A program made the position numbers and the translations under genes. Source: Clostridia bacterium (lineage in GTDB: Bacteria > Bacillota > Clostridia > TANB77 > CAG-508). Taken from it: a stretch of DNA of 38,109 bases. The notes under the pieces were generated by a model, which worked only from the letters and a program-made list of their open reading frames with translations, did no database searches and was not told the origin of the DNA. Shown here one piece after another: positions 8,254 through 16,638 of this stretch. Within the stretch, counting starts at the first letter, position 1. Each line of letters begins with the position of its first letter. The DNA lies in the NCBI GenBank assembly GCA_017477355.1, contig JAFUWA010000027.1:1-38109 (forward strand), given 5' to 3'.

Positions 8254-9501
8254 TTAATTTAAATTTTGAAGATTATATAATTCTTTTAATGGAATTCCTG
8301 TCTCTTCAGCAATCTTTTTAATTGCTTCATATTCAGGATAAATATAAACTTCTCCTTTTGGAGTTGTAATCTTTTTAGATGAAATTTTTCCGTACTTAGT
8401 ATCTACCTCTATTAACTCTCGTTTCAACTCTGCCCTATCCACTTGATAAAATCTGGCACCAATTGTCGTTGTTTCCTTAAAAATAATCTCTAGCAAATTG
8501 TCTAGATTTTCCTTGGTGCAAATTACTTCTAGCTTATAAGCTGGTCTATTCTTTTTCATATAAATTGGAGTATAGAAAACATCATTTGCCTTATTTTCCA
8601 ATAATTTTCCCATAGCATACCCTAATTCTTCTCCATTAGAGTCATCAATATTGGTTTCAATAACATACATCTCAGACTTTGACTTTTCTTCTGCTTCTCC
8701 TAAATATACCTTTAATAAGTTAGCATATCCAATATCTTTAGAACCAGCACCAAATCCCATTCTTTCTAATTGCATCTCTGGAATTGTTTGATATTCTTTC
8801 GTAAGCGTTGAAATAATCGCAGCTCCTGTTGGAGTAACAAGCTCAGTGTCAACATCTATTTGTTTAAATTTCACCTTTTCTGTCGCAAATATTTTTGACG
8901 TTGCAGGCACAGGGACACTCATTTTTCCATGAGCACACTCAATAAATCCATATCCTTCATTTATAACACTAGAAATGATTTTATCTGGATTAATTTTGCA
9001 AATTAATATAGCTGTTCCGACAATATCAATTATCGAATCAATCGCTCCTACTTCATGGAAATGAACTTCTTCTAGTGGTTTTCCATGAACTTGACTTTCT
9101 GCAACTGCAACTTTCAAAAAGATCTCTTTGGCAAGTTGTTTTACTTTTTCATCTAAACTACTTTCATCAATAATTTTGTTAACATCATTTAAATTTCTAT
9201 GCTCGTGATGATGTTCTTCTTCATGATGATGGTGATGCTCCTCATGGTGATGTTCTTCATTGTGATGTTCATGAATATGATGGACATGTCCATACTCGTC
9301 CATTCCATCTACAATTACATCCACAAATCTACCACTAATTCCATGAGAATCTTTTCTAGAAATCTCAATTTTATACCCATCCACATTTAACTTTTGGATT
9401 TCATTTAAAAAATAGTTCTCATCATCAACAATATCTAATAATGCTCCAAGCGTCATATTTCCACATATTCCACTAGAACAATCAAAATATAATACTTTCA
9501 T
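8254..9501 (-). CDS. larC: LarC, nickel-insertion protein for the nickel-pincer cofactor
   Basis: At 415 residues this is a full-length LarC (DUF111). It opens MKVLYFDCSSGICGNMTLGA. It carries EVHFHEVGAIDSIIDIVG, then TELVTPTGAAIISTL, and ends with the ETNIDDSNGEELGYAMGKLL region. LarC inserts Ni into pyridinium-bisthiocarboxylate mononucleotide, the cofactor of lactate racemase. Residues 72-101 are a long His/Glu-rich stretch that probably holds nickel. Both halves are in one frame; in Lactobacillus plantarum they are joined by frameshifting. LarB, LarE and LarA are not in the window. It is the last gene of a six-gene operon. Confidence 0.95.
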   Translation of the reverse strand: MKVLYFDCSSGICGNMTLGALLDIVDDENYFLNEIQKLNVDGYKIEISRKDSHGISGRFVDVIVDGMDEYGHVHHIHEHHNEEHHHEEHHHHHEEEHHHEHRNLNDVNKIIDESSLDEKVKQLAKEIFLKVAVAESQVHGKPLEEVHFHEVGAIDSIIDIVGTAILICKINPDKIISSVINEGYGFIECAHGKMSVPVPATSKIFATEKVKFKQIDVDTELVTPTGAAIISTLTKEYQTIPEMQLERMGFGAGSKDIGYANLLKVYLGEAEEKSKSEMYVIETNIDDSNGEELGYAMGKLLENKANDVFYTPIYMKKNRPAYKLEVICTKENLDNLLEIIFKETTTIGARFYQVDRAELKRELIEVDTKYGKISSKKITTPKGEVYIYPEYEAIKKIAEETGIPLKELYNLQNLN

Positions 9502-9513
9502 TTTTCTTATCCT

Positions 9514-10614
9514 TTATTCAAATGTTTTTGACACTTTTGTCAATAAATCTCTAATCTCTAAATGTTGTGGGCAAATCTTTTCACATTTTCCACATTTAAT
9601 ACACTCAGATGCTTTTCCATGACCTTCTTGAGTATATACATTATAGTAGTATCCAGCGTTCCAATCCTGAAATTGTACTTTCGTATTATAGCAAGAGAAC
9701 AAATCTGGAATTGAAATTTTCATCGGACAACCATCCACACAATATCGACAAGCTGTGCATGGAATTCCTCCCATATTTCTTAACATCTCTCCTACTTTTA
9801 AAGCAGTTCCCATTTCTTTTTCATTTAAAGGTTTAAAGTCTTTCATATAATCTACATTATCTTTTAATTGTGCAAAATTGCTCATTCCTGATAAAACCTT
9901 AAACACTCCCTCAAAACTTGCTGCAAATCTAACAGCATAACTTGCATAACTGTAATCTTGATTTAACGCATCATATAATTTTTTAGCTTCTTCTGGAAGA
10001 TTAACAAGGCCTCCACCTTTAACTGGTTCCATGACTAAAACTGGCTTATTGAATTTTCTACAAACCTCATAAACCTTCTTAGATTGAACACTTGCAGATT
10101 CATAATCTGCATAATTAAATTGGATTTGAACAATTTCTACTTCTGGGTGATCTACTAAAATTTGCTCTAACATCTCTGCTGTATCATGAAAAGAAATTCC
10201 TAAATGTTTAATTTTTCCTTCTTCTTTTAGTTTTAAACATTCTTGATACGCATTTGTTTTTTGAAAATGCTGATATGTATTTCTATCTTGCGCATGCATT
10301 AAATAATAATCAAAATACTCCACTCCACACCATTTTAATTGTTGCTCAAAAAATGGTTTAATTTCCTCTTGTGTGTTAAAATAAGGTTTTGTCAATTTAT
10401 CTGTTAATACAAAACTTTCTCTTGGATATCTTTTGGCTAAACAATCTCTAATTGCAGTTTCACTTTTTCCACCTAAATAACCATGAGCTGTATCAAAGTA
10501 ATTGAACCCTTGCTCTATATAATAGTCAACCATTTTGTTAAACTCATTATAGTCTACTTCTCCTCCATTCATTGGAAGTCTCATACAACCAAAGCCTAGT
10601 TTCTTTTCTTCCAT
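9514..10614 (-). CDS. Aldo/keto reductase with C-terminal 4Fe-4S domain
   Basis: This 366-residue protein has an aldo/keto reductase barrel: LGFGCMRLPM, then FNYFDTAHGYLGGKSE with the usual Asp and Tyr, then DYYLMHAQD. A ferredoxin-like tail with two cysteine sets follows (CTACRYCVDGCP and CIKCGKCEKICP). This domain pair is common in anaerobic Firmicutes and is usually annotated only as a predicted oxidoreductase. It should pass electrons between NAD(P)H, the clusters and an unknown carbonyl substrate. Two ATGs lie close together. I prefer 10614 (GGAGG nine bases upstream) over 10620 (three bases). Confidence 0.92.
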   Translation of the reverse strand: MEEKKLGFGCMRLPMNGGEVDYNEFNKMVDYYIEQGFNYFDTAHGYLGGKSETAIRDCLAKRYPRESFVLTDKLTKPYFNTQEEIKPFFEQQLKWCGVEYFDYYLMHAQDRNTYQHFQKTNAYQECLKLKEEGKIKHLGISFHDTAEMLEQILVDHPEVEIVQIQFNYADYESASVQSKKVYEVCRKFNKPVLVMEPVKGGGLVNLPEEAKKLYDALNQDYSYASYAVRFAASFEGVFKVLSGMSNFAQLKDNVDYMKDFKPLNEKEMGTALKVGEMLRNMGGIPCTACRYCVDGCPMKISIPDLFSCYNTKVQFQDWNAGYYYNVYTQEGHGKASECIKCGKCEKICPQHLEIRDLLTKVSKTFE

Positions 10615-10647
10615 TACCATTTTCCTCCTTTCAAATACTATATCATA

Positions 10648-11400
10648 TTATCGGATTAAATCTTTTACTACTTCTCCCGCTATCATTAAACCAGCTACTG
10701 ATGGAACAAATGATATGCTTCCTGGAACCTGATTTCTCACTGTACATTTTCTTTGCGTCCCAGGTGGACAAATGCAATTTGTTTTACAACTACTATTGCT
10801 ATATTCATCAATTTTAATTGGTTCTTCCTTAGAATATAGTACTTTTAAACTATCTATTTCTCTTTTTCTTAATTCTTTTCTCATTACTTTTGCAAGCGGG
10901 CAAATGCTCGTCTTATAAATATCTGTAATTTCAAATCTAGAAGGATCTAATTTGTTTCCAGTTCCACATGCTGAAATAACAGGAATATTTAATTTCTTGC
11001 ACTGCATAATAATTTCAATTTTTGCTGTAACTGTATCAACACAATCTAACACATAATCCAAATCTTCTGTAATAATTTTGACTTCTGAATCTGGCATAAA
11101 AAATTCTTGATAAGTTTCTACTGTAGCGTTTGGATTGATTTCTAAAATTCTTTCTTTGGCAACATCAACTTTGTATTTTCCAATTGTTTTTCTTGTTGCA
11201 ATAATCTGCCTATTTAAATTAGTTAAACAAACTTTATCATCATCAATTAAAACAAAATGTTCTACTCCAGCTCTTACTAAGCCTTCAACCGCAAAAGAGC
11301 CAACACCACCTATTCCAAAAATGGCAACTTTTGCATCATGCAATTTTTGAATTCCTTCTTTTCCAATTAATAATTCTGTTCTCGCAAATTGATTAAGCAT
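10648..11400 (-). CDS. tcdA: TcdA, tRNA threonylcarbamoyladenosine dehydratase
   Basis: This 250-residue E1-like (ThiF/MoeB fold) protein carries the nucleotide-binding motif FGIGGVGSFAVEGLVRAGV (about 29-47). The acidic segment VLIDDDKVCLTNLNRQI follows, then the conserved DCVDTVTAKI. TcdA dehydrates t6A at position 37 of ANN-decoding tRNAs to the cyclic ct6A form, using ATP. Length and motif order match the bacterial family. It is in the middle of the operon, 8 bases after the DUF402 gene. Confidence 0.93.
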   Translation of the reverse strand: MLNQFARTELLIGKEGIQKLHDAKVAIFGIGGVGSFAVEGLVRAGVEHFVLIDDDKVCLTNLNRQIIATRKTIGKYKVDVAKERILEINPNATVETYQEFFMPDSEVKIITEDLDYVLDCVDTVTAKIEIIMQCKKLNIPVISACGTGNKLDPSRFEITDIYKTSICPLAKVMRKELRKREIDSLKVLYSKEEPIKIDEYSNSSCKTNCICPPGTQRKCTVRNQVPGSISFVPSVAGLMIAGEVVKDLIR

Positions 11401-11408
11401 CTTTTCTC

Positions 11409-11948
11409 TTACTCCTCAAACTCTTTTAAATACTTGTCTGTTAAATTCTCTAATTCTACAATATTGTTTCCATTGTCATATTTTTCCAAAAGCATATCTA
11501 ATGTTTGATGTGCCATTTGATAATCTGCTTCTGTAATGTCTTTGGTTTGAACTGCCTCTTGCAATTCATCTTCATCTAAAACATAGATTTCTCCTTTTGG
11601 TGTAATAACAAGATCTAAATATAAATCCATCATATATGGCATTCCATTTTCCATTCCAAACTCTTTTACCATATCAAAATACCATTCTACTAATTTGCCT
11701 TCTTCGTTGTAAATAGCAGTAATTGCATGTTTTGCACCATCTGGATAAAACTCAAGCCATTTAAATCCACTTTTTAGAATACACACTTGGCTTCCATCAT
11801 CTCTTGGAACATACCAATCATCTAATGTATGATCCACATTAACTAGTCCTACATATCCTTTGAACTCTTTTGTATCAACATATTTTTTCTGAAAAGAATA
11901 ATCATCAATTACTTTATGATCTCTTACTTCCATATATCTTTTCTTCAT
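11409..11948 (-). CDS. DUF402 protein, nucleoside phosphatase-like
   Basis: This 179-residue DUF402 protein has the hallmark aromatic/acidic segments EFYPDGAKHAITAIYNEEGK, then EWYFDMVKEFG, then MDLYLDLVITPKGEIYVLDE, and then DEDELQEAV. Characterised relatives in Staphylococcus and Streptomyces hydrolyse nucleoside di- and triphosphates or act in fluoroacetate detoxification, using metal held by the acidic residues. Which activity this one has cannot be read from sequence. It sits between a pyrophosphatase-like gene and tcdA, which fits a nucleotide or tRNA housekeeping operon. Confidence 0.88.
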   Translation of the reverse strand: MKKRYMEVRDHKVIDDYSFQKKYVDTKEFKGYVGLVNVDHTLDDWYVPRDDGSQVCILKSGFKWLEFYPDGAKHAITAIYNEEGKLVEWYFDMVKEFGMENGMPYMMDLYLDLVITPKGEIYVLDEDELQEAVQTKDITEADYQMAHQTLDMLLEKYDNGNNIVELENLTDKYLKEFEE

Positions 11949-11974
11949 CTCATTAACCTCTTTTCAACTTCTCA

Positions 11975-12310
11975 TTATCTAATAATTTCATGTTCAAAAA
12001 ATCTTTCTTGAAACTCCACTAATGCATCAATTGCATCATTTGTATAGTCTTTCCCGACAGGTGCAATCACTAATTTATCATCATTGTCATTGATTCTATG
12101 AATAATTGCAATACACCTTCCTTGATATTCCTCTACAGGCTCAAAAACTCCTAGCAAGTAGCAGTCCAATTCTTCTCCATCTCCACTAATCGTATTAGGT
12201 ACAAATCCATAATTAACAGGATAAATAAATCCATGCTTTGGATGCTTGCTTCCAAGAGGTCTATCCATTTTTATATTTACTATTTTTCCTAAATATTTTT
12301 TATTATCCAT
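11975..12310 (-). CDS. Short inorganic-pyrophosphatase-like protein
   Basis: This 111-residue protein resembles a shortened family I inorganic pyrophosphatase. The stretch KMDRPLGSKHPKHGFIYPVN is followed by YGFVPNTISGDGEELDCYLL, which keeps the Y.G..P....GD....D pattern of the metal/phosphate site. VVAPVGKD-like IAPVGKDY follows. Classical enzymes are about 170 residues, so part of the fold is missing and activity is inferred. The start at 12310 is eight bases after AGGAG. The ATG at 12316 is too close. The gene overlaps the upstream one by 8 bases. Confidence 0.85.
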   Translation of the reverse strand: MDNKKYLGKIVNIKMDRPLGSKHPKHGFIYPVNYGFVPNTISGDGEELDCYLLGVFEPVEEYQGRCIAIIHRINDNDDKLVIAPVGKDYTNDAIDALVEFQERFFEHEIIR

Positions 12311-12857
12311 TAGCATTTCTCCTAATCATAATAAAATGAGTTATATTATCTTTCTTATCTTCAATGTTTTCGTATATTAGTTTTAGCTGAAAAATTTGAC
12401 CAGCTACTTTACTACATATAATTGCTGTATTTTCGTTAAGAATTCCTTCAAAAAGATTTTTAGCTGCTAAAGCCGTATCTTCAACCTCAAGTATCTTTAT
12501 TCCCTCAAAAAGCTTTTGTCTATTTTTTATTGTTTGATTTAAAGCTTGTTCATGTGAAGCTATTGCTTCTATGTCTTTTAAATCTTTATTTCGCTTTATA
12601 TACACACAATGATGAATTGCCAAATCATATTTTTTTACAATACTATAATCTATATTGTTTAATGCATTTTTTGTCTCTTTTACTTCCCCTGCAGTAGAAT
12701 TACTTTCAGCAAGAACCCCTAAATCTATTTCACCTTTATTCAACGCATCAACTACATTCTGAGCGTTCACTAATGGTATTAATTCTGCATTACGTTCCAT
12801 TGCAATAGCTGCTTCTTGGCTAAAACTTCCTTCGATTCCCATATATCCTATTTTCAT
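12303..12857 (-). CDS. Prephenate dehydratase-like catalytic domain without ACT domain
   Basis: At 184 residues this covers only the periplasmic-binding-like prephenate dehydratase domain: MKIGYMGIEGSFSQEAA, then AESNSTAGEV, then IASHEQALNQT, and finally IICSKVAGQIF and NITHFIMI. Normal PheA enzymes add a C-terminal ACT domain for phenylalanine control, which is absent here. The catalytic TRF motif reads T-H-F. BacA-type prephenate decarboxylases are also short and altered, so another reaction is possible. The start at 12857 was chosen from the MKIGYMG homology and a GGAG upstream. It leads a six-gene operon. Confidence 0.82.
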   Translation of the reverse strand: MKIGYMGIEGSFSQEAAIAMERNAELIPLVNAQNVVDALNKGEIDLGVLAESNSTAGEVKETKNALNNIDYSIVKKYDLAIHHCVYIKRNKDLKDIEAIASHEQALNQTIKNRQKLFEGIKILEVEDTALAAKNLFEGILNENTAIICSKVAGQIFQLKLIYENIEDKKDNITHFIMIRRNANG

Positions 12858-12891
12858 TAATTTGACACTCCAAGCATAAAATTTCATATCT

Positions 12892-12920
12892 AGAATACCA
12901 TAAAAAAAGATGATTTTCAA
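12892..12920 (-). promoter_or_regulatory. Promoter of the prephenate dehydratase-like to larC operon
   Basis: On the minus strand TTGAAA (12915-12920) is followed after 17 bases by TATTCT (12892-12897). The leader before the ATG at 12857 is about 27 bases. The -35 lies within the terminator of the preceding gene. Confidence 0.65.
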
Positions 12921-12938
12921 TGAAAACCACCTTTTTTA
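12901..12938 (-). terminator. Terminator after the four-helix membrane gene
   Basis: Arms at about 12903-12918 and 12922-12937 form a 16-bp stem that is fully paired only on the minus strand, where two positions are G-U. Seven T follow (12902-12908). It lies 24 bases after the stop at 12962. Confidence 0.85.
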
Positions 12939-12961
12939 TATACAATTATTTGGAATTAAAT

Positions 12962-13423
12962 TTACTTATAGTTCTTTTCTTTCAATTTTTGATTAATATC
13001 TTCTACATCTTTTTGTATGATTTTATCTGCTAAAACACATCCCATCTCCCAGAAGCGCAAAGCAAAAATAAATGCTCCACTAAAAATAATTCCTTCTTTC
13101 ACCTGTTTTACAATGAAAACTACTAAAAGCATTGTAACTAGGACAATTAAAGTTGTTATGATATATAATTGGTTTGAAATTACTTTTTTTCTAGTTTCTC
13201 GCTTCATATTAGCAACATCTTTTTTCTTAAAAATATTATAAAAAATTGCTCCCCATAGCATTGCCCAAAAGAATGCTCCTACAACTGCTAATGTATGATC
13301 TGCAAGTTCTGCTGAAGGGCCTTCTATAATATATGTTGCAAGTAAAACTGCAACTTCCATTCCTACAACTCCGGCACAGCCAATTGCTATATAAATAATA
13401 ATTTCTTTTAATTTCTCATTCAT
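12962..13423 (-). CDS. Membrane protein of unknown function, four helices
   Basis: This 153-residue protein has four predicted membrane segments (about 9-31, 43-65, 85-108 and 112-130) and a charged C-terminal tail (KDVEDINQKLKEKNYK). I do not recognise the family. A terminator follows it, and it has no partner gene on the same transcript. The ATG at 13423 lies seven bases after GGAGG. The GTG directly before it also starts the frame but is a poorer choice. Confidence 0.8.
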   Translation of the reverse strand: MNEKLKEIIIYIAIGCAGVVGMEVAVLLATYIIEGPSAELADHTLAVVGAFFWAMLWGAIFYNIFKKKDVANMKRETRKKVISNQLYIITTLIVLVTMLLVVFIVKQVKEGIIFSGAFIFALRFWEMGCVLADKIIQKDVEDINQKLKEKNYK

Positions 13424-13436
13424 CACAATCCCTCCT

Positions 13437-13534
13437 TTACAAGCCTAAGTATTTCTTAATCTTACTAATATTTCTTCTTGATACATAAGTATAATTACCA
13501 CTCTTAAACTTTAAACAAATCTCTTTACTTCCAT
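13437..13534 (-). pseudogene. Possible remnant of a small basic protein gene
   Basis: An ATG at 13532-13534 follows GGAGG at ideal spacing, but its frame stops after seven codons. Shifted by one base, the frame runs 30 codons to a TAA at 13437-13439 and reads like the tail of a small basic protein (ICLKFKSGNYTYVSRR, then NISKIKKYLGL). It looks like a gene broken by a one-base change near its start, but could be chance. No family is recognised. Confidence 0.3.
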
Positions 13535-13562
13535 AATTTGTCCTCCTCTGATTTTATTATAC

Positions 13563-13601
13563 CAAAAAAAGCCAGTTATTTCTAATTTTTGAAATAACTG
13601 G
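13563..13601 (-). terminator. Terminator of the zinc uptake operon
   Basis: A perfect 11-bp stem (13572-13582 with 13591-13601) is followed on the minus strand by seven T (13564-13570), after the stop at 13627. A T-run on the other side would allow some activity on the plus strand too. Confidence 0.88.
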
Positions 13602-13626
13602 TATCTTTTTTGAATTAAGTGGTTAT

Positions 13627-14109
13627 TTATTGATTTACAAATCCTGTACCTTCTGGTGTTTCTTCCAAAGATGAAACTAAAATTACCGGTGTTGGATCCT
13701 CTTCAGAATATTTACTAATTTTTCCAACAACCTGAATCCAAGCATTAACTGCAGGATATTCTCCATCCCATTTAATATCAAGACCTGCTAGCCCATCGTT
13801 TCCACAACATCCAGGGCTATTTCTAACAACAGCATAGTAGTTTTCTCCTGTTAGATAATCTTGATAAACATAGAAATATCCTTCCATTCTTACTGTTTTT
13901 CCTTCGTATTCTTTGTAATTTAAATATACATCATTTGTCTGTGCTATAAAATAATTATCTGTAATATCTAAATCTATTTTTACATTAGAATTGCTTTTTT
14001 TAGAATTTCCTGCTTGTGAAGCTGTAGGTTTTTGAATCAAAGCCAAAGCTCCTAAAACAATCACAATTAATAAAATCAATAATAACGTCTTTTTAATCTT
14101 CTTTCCCAT
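13627..14109 (-). CDS. Membrane-anchored OB-fold-like protein of the zinc operon
   Basis: This 160-residue protein has an N-terminal membrane anchor (about 8-26) and a polar outer domain. The segment YEGKTVRMEGYFYVYQD leading to VVRNSPGCCGNDG resembles the C-terminal OB-like domain of the DUF1980/YcgQ family, which carries a paired-cysteine motif and is often found near zinc genes. I infer a role in holding or delivering metal outside the cell. It is the last gene of the zinc operon, 11 bases after the permease. Confidence 0.75.
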   Translation of the reverse strand: MGKKIKKTLLLILLIVIVLGALALIQKPTASQAGNSKKSNSNVKIDLDITDNYFIAQTNDVYLNYKEYEGKTVRMEGYFYVYQDYLTGENYYAVVRNSPGCCGNDGLAGLDIKWDGEYPAVNAWIQVVGKISKYSEEDPTPVILVSSLEETPEGTGFVNQ

Positions 14110-14120
14110 GCTAGCACCCC

Positions 14121-14951
14121 CTAATCATGAAGTATCTTGTCAATAATAGTAAATAGAATAAATAATACTAAATTCACAATAACTATCATTGCACCTGTAC
14201 TAATATTATAAACATACGCTAAATAAATACCAATCCAAAATGAGACAATACTAATGACTGCTGAGCTTATGACCACTTTTTTAAAGGACTTAAACATAAT
14301 CATAGATGTTAAAGCTGGGAAAATAATAATACTACTAATTAGCATAACTCCCATCATCCTCATTCCAATTACGATTACCAATGCTGTTAAAATTGCAATT
14401 AAGTTAGAATATCTACTAGCTTTTAAACCACTTGCTTTCGCAAAATCTTCATCAAATGTTACTGCAAACAATTTTCGATAATAAATTACAAATAAAATCG
14501 CTACTATTATGCTTACTGAAACACTAATAATCACATCTGCTTTGCTCATTGATAAAATACTACCAAACATAAAATTACATACATCTGTATTCATTCCAGT
14601 TGTAACTGAAGTTACTGCAACCCCAATAGCTAAAGCTGAGCTTGAAATCAAAGCAATTGCACTATCACTTTTAATTTTTCCTCTGTCTCCAATTTTCAAT
14701 AAGAGAATTGCTGCAATTGTTACTACTGGAATTGCAACATAAAGCGGAGTTGTCATTCCTAAAGAAGTTGCTATTGTTAAAACTCCAAATCCAACATGTG
14801 ATAATCCATCACCTATCATACTATATCTTTTTAATACTAAACTTACTCCTAAAAGCGCCGCACATAAACTAATTAAAGTTCCTACTAGCAATGCTTTTCT
14901 AATAAATAAGGCTGATAGCATCACAGAAATTGTATTAATCATTTGACTCAC
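14121..14951 (-). CDS. Zinc/manganese ABC transporter permease (ZnuB/AdcB type)
   Basis: This 276-residue integral membrane protein has about eight helices and is a family-3 metal permease. Near the N-terminus it has SLVLKRYSMIGDGLSHVGFG, the typical interaction segment with the ATPase. Further on it has FDEDFAKASGLKASRYSN and VIVIGMRMMGVMLISS. It forms the channel for the metal handed over by the binding protein. Its start overlaps the end of the ATPase gene by 17 bases, which suggests translational coupling. Confidence 0.92.
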   Translation of the reverse strand: MSQMINTISVMLSALFIRKALLVGTLISLCAALLGVSLVLKRYSMIGDGLSHVGFGVLTIATSLGMTTPLYVAIPVVTIAAILLLKIGDRGKIKSDSAIALISSSALAIGVAVTSVTTGMNTDVCNFMFGSILSMSKADVIISVSVSIIVAILFVIYYRKLFAVTFDEDFAKASGLKASRYSNLIAILTALVIVIGMRMMGVMLISSIIIFPALTSMIMFKSFKKVVISSAVISIVSFWIGIYLAYVYNISTGAMIVIVNLVLFILFTIIDKILHD

Positions 14952-15612
14952 CTCCTATATGAAAATCTTGAGGTTTGCCATTAAATATTACTTTACCATC
15001 TGTTAGCTCAATTACTGTATCAGCATATTTTAATGCTCTTTCAATATCATGAGATACCATTAAAATCGTAATTCCTTTTGTTTTTTTTAAAGAATCTAGT
15101 AACTCATAAATTTGTTTTGCGATAGATGGATCTAATCCATTTGTAGGCTCATCTAACACAATAATCTTATCTGTAGCGCACAAAGATCTTGCAATTAAGA
15201 CTCTTTGTTGTTGTCCACCAGATAAATCAGCAAAACATTTCTTACGAATATCATAGATTCCTAAAGTTTCCATGATTTCTTTTGCCTTCTCTTTATCTTC
15301 CTTTTTGTAAAAAATACTACGAATATTATTTCCAATCGTTCCAGACATAACCACCTCTTCAATAGATGCTGGAAAATGGCTTTGAATCTCACTTTTTTGT
15401 GGCAAATATCCAATTCTTTTTTCCTTAATAATTTCTCCAGTATATCCTTTATTCAAACCTAAAATGCACTTTAATAATGTACTTTTTCCAGAACCATTTT
15501 CGCCTACAATACAAGTAAAACTTTTTGGTTTCACACTAAATGTTACATTTTTCAAGGTATCTTTTTTCGTAGGATAACTGAAACTCACATTTTTCACCTT
15601 AATTAAATCCAT
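14935..15612 (-). CDS. Zinc/manganese ABC transporter ATPase (ZnuC/AdcC type)
   Basis: This 225-residue ABC ATPase has all its motifs: Walker A GENGSGKST, the Q-loop in IGYLPQKS, signature LSGGQQQR, Walker B KIIVLDEPTNGLD, and the switch histidine in MVSHD. Length and sequence match the metal importers (ZnuC/AdcC/MntB). It is encoded between the binding protein and the permease in the usual order. Confidence 0.94.
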   Translation of the reverse strand: MDLIKVKNVSFSYPTKKDTLKNVTFSVKPKSFTCIVGENGSGKSTLLKCILGLNKGYTGEIIKEKRIGYLPQKSEIQSHFPASIEEVVMSGTIGNNIRSIFYKKEDKEKAKEIMETLGIYDIRKKCFADLSGGQQQRVLIARSLCATDKIIVLDEPTNGLDPSIAKQIYELLDSLKKTKGITILMVSHDIERALKYADTVIELTDGKVIFNGKPQDFHIGGESND

Positions 15613-15640
15613 CTCTTACTCCTTTTTCTCTAAACCAATC

Positions 15641-16600
15641 TTACTGTAGAGCAGCCTTCAAAACTGGTAAATTTCTTTCCATTAAGCTAACCCATGTTTC
15701 TCCGTTATCAAAATCTTTTTTAGTGACATTATGCAAAGTTTGAATTTGCATTGTTTTTGTTTCTGTATCATTTGCTATTGTTTCAGCTACTTTTCCATTA
15801 TTTAATTCTATATAAAGAATTACTGGAATATTCTCTTGTTTTACTCTATTCTCCAAATCCATAATAGTTTTTGGAGATGGTTCTGTTTCTGTACTACATC
15901 CTGAAAATGCAGCGCTTACCTCTAATCCATAGTAATCAATAAAGTATTGCATTGGCATTTTATCTGCAAAAAGCAATCTATCTCTTACACGGTTATTAAC
16001 AATATCTTGAATTTTATTATCTATTTCATTAATTTGGGCAATATATTCTTCTGCATTTTTTTGATAAATTTCCTTATTACTTTCATCAATTTTTTCTATT
16101 GCCTCTTCAATCACTTTTACCATTTGGATAGCATTTGCTGGAGAAGTCCAAATGTGTTCATCAAAAGCTCCTTCTTCTTCCTCTTCATCTTCGATTTCTG
16201 CATCATCAATCTCTTTTTCTTCTATCGTCTCAATATCATCTGCAATACAAATCATATTAATTTTATCTTTATTTTCTAAAGAATCTAAAACTTTGTCTGT
16301 CCAATTTTCCATTTCTCCACCAATGTAAATAAGGACATCTGCATTTTCCATTGTTGTAATATCCTGAGCTGTAGGCTCATAGCTATGTGCATCTTTTCCT
16401 GGTCCCATTAGGAAAATTACTTCTACATTTTGGGTATCTCCGATAATTTGTCTTGCGAAATCATAACTTGCAAAATTCGTTACAACCACTTTTTTCTTTC
16501 CATTATCTTTATTATTGATTGTACCATTCGCAATTAACGCAATTGCCACCGCAATAATAGCAATTGCTAATATACTTAACACTATCTTTTTAATTTTCAT
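15641..16600 (-). CDS. Zinc ABC transporter substrate-binding protein with acidic loop
   Basis: This 319-residue TroA/ZnuA-type binding protein has likely metal ligands at His72 (GKDAHSYEPTAQD) and His149 (FDEHIWTSP). The C-terminal half shows the clostridial zinc-type pattern (LLFADKMPMQYFIDYYGL, then TLHNVTKKDFDNGETWVSLM). Residues about 121-148 form a strongly acidic loop (over half Asp/Glu) where many zinc proteins have a His-rich loop. The N-terminus is an uncleaved anchor or signal without a lipobox cysteine. Zinc is the likely substrate, but manganese cannot be excluded. Confidence 0.9.
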   Translation of the reverse strand: MKIKKIVLSILAIAIIAVAIALIANGTINNKDNGKKKVVVTNFASYDFARQIIGDTQNVEVIFLMGPGKDAHSYEPTAQDITTMENADVLIYIGGEMENWTDKVLDSLENKDKINMICIADDIETIEEKEIDDAEIEDEEEEEGAFDEHIWTSPANAIQMVKVIEEAIEKIDESNKEIYQKNAEEYIAQINEIDNKIQDIVNNRVRDRLLFADKMPMQYFIDYYGLEVSAAFSGCSTETEPSPKTIMDLENRVKQENIPVILYIELNNGKVAETIANDTETKTMQIQTLHNVTKKDFDNGETWVSLMERNLPVLKAALQ

Positions 16601-16638
16601 TTTCTACCTCCCAAATTTTACAATTAAAAAGATATTAT

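Noticed and set aside
9199..9390. Met-rich small protein on the plus strand
   Set aside because: It is the reverse reading of the His-rich stretch of larC (CAT/CAC codons read as ATG/GTG) and has no ribosome site.
14935..14951. Annotation error from overlapping zinc transporter genes
   Set aside because: A short ATPase/permease overlap is normal in such operons and both frames match their families at the ends.
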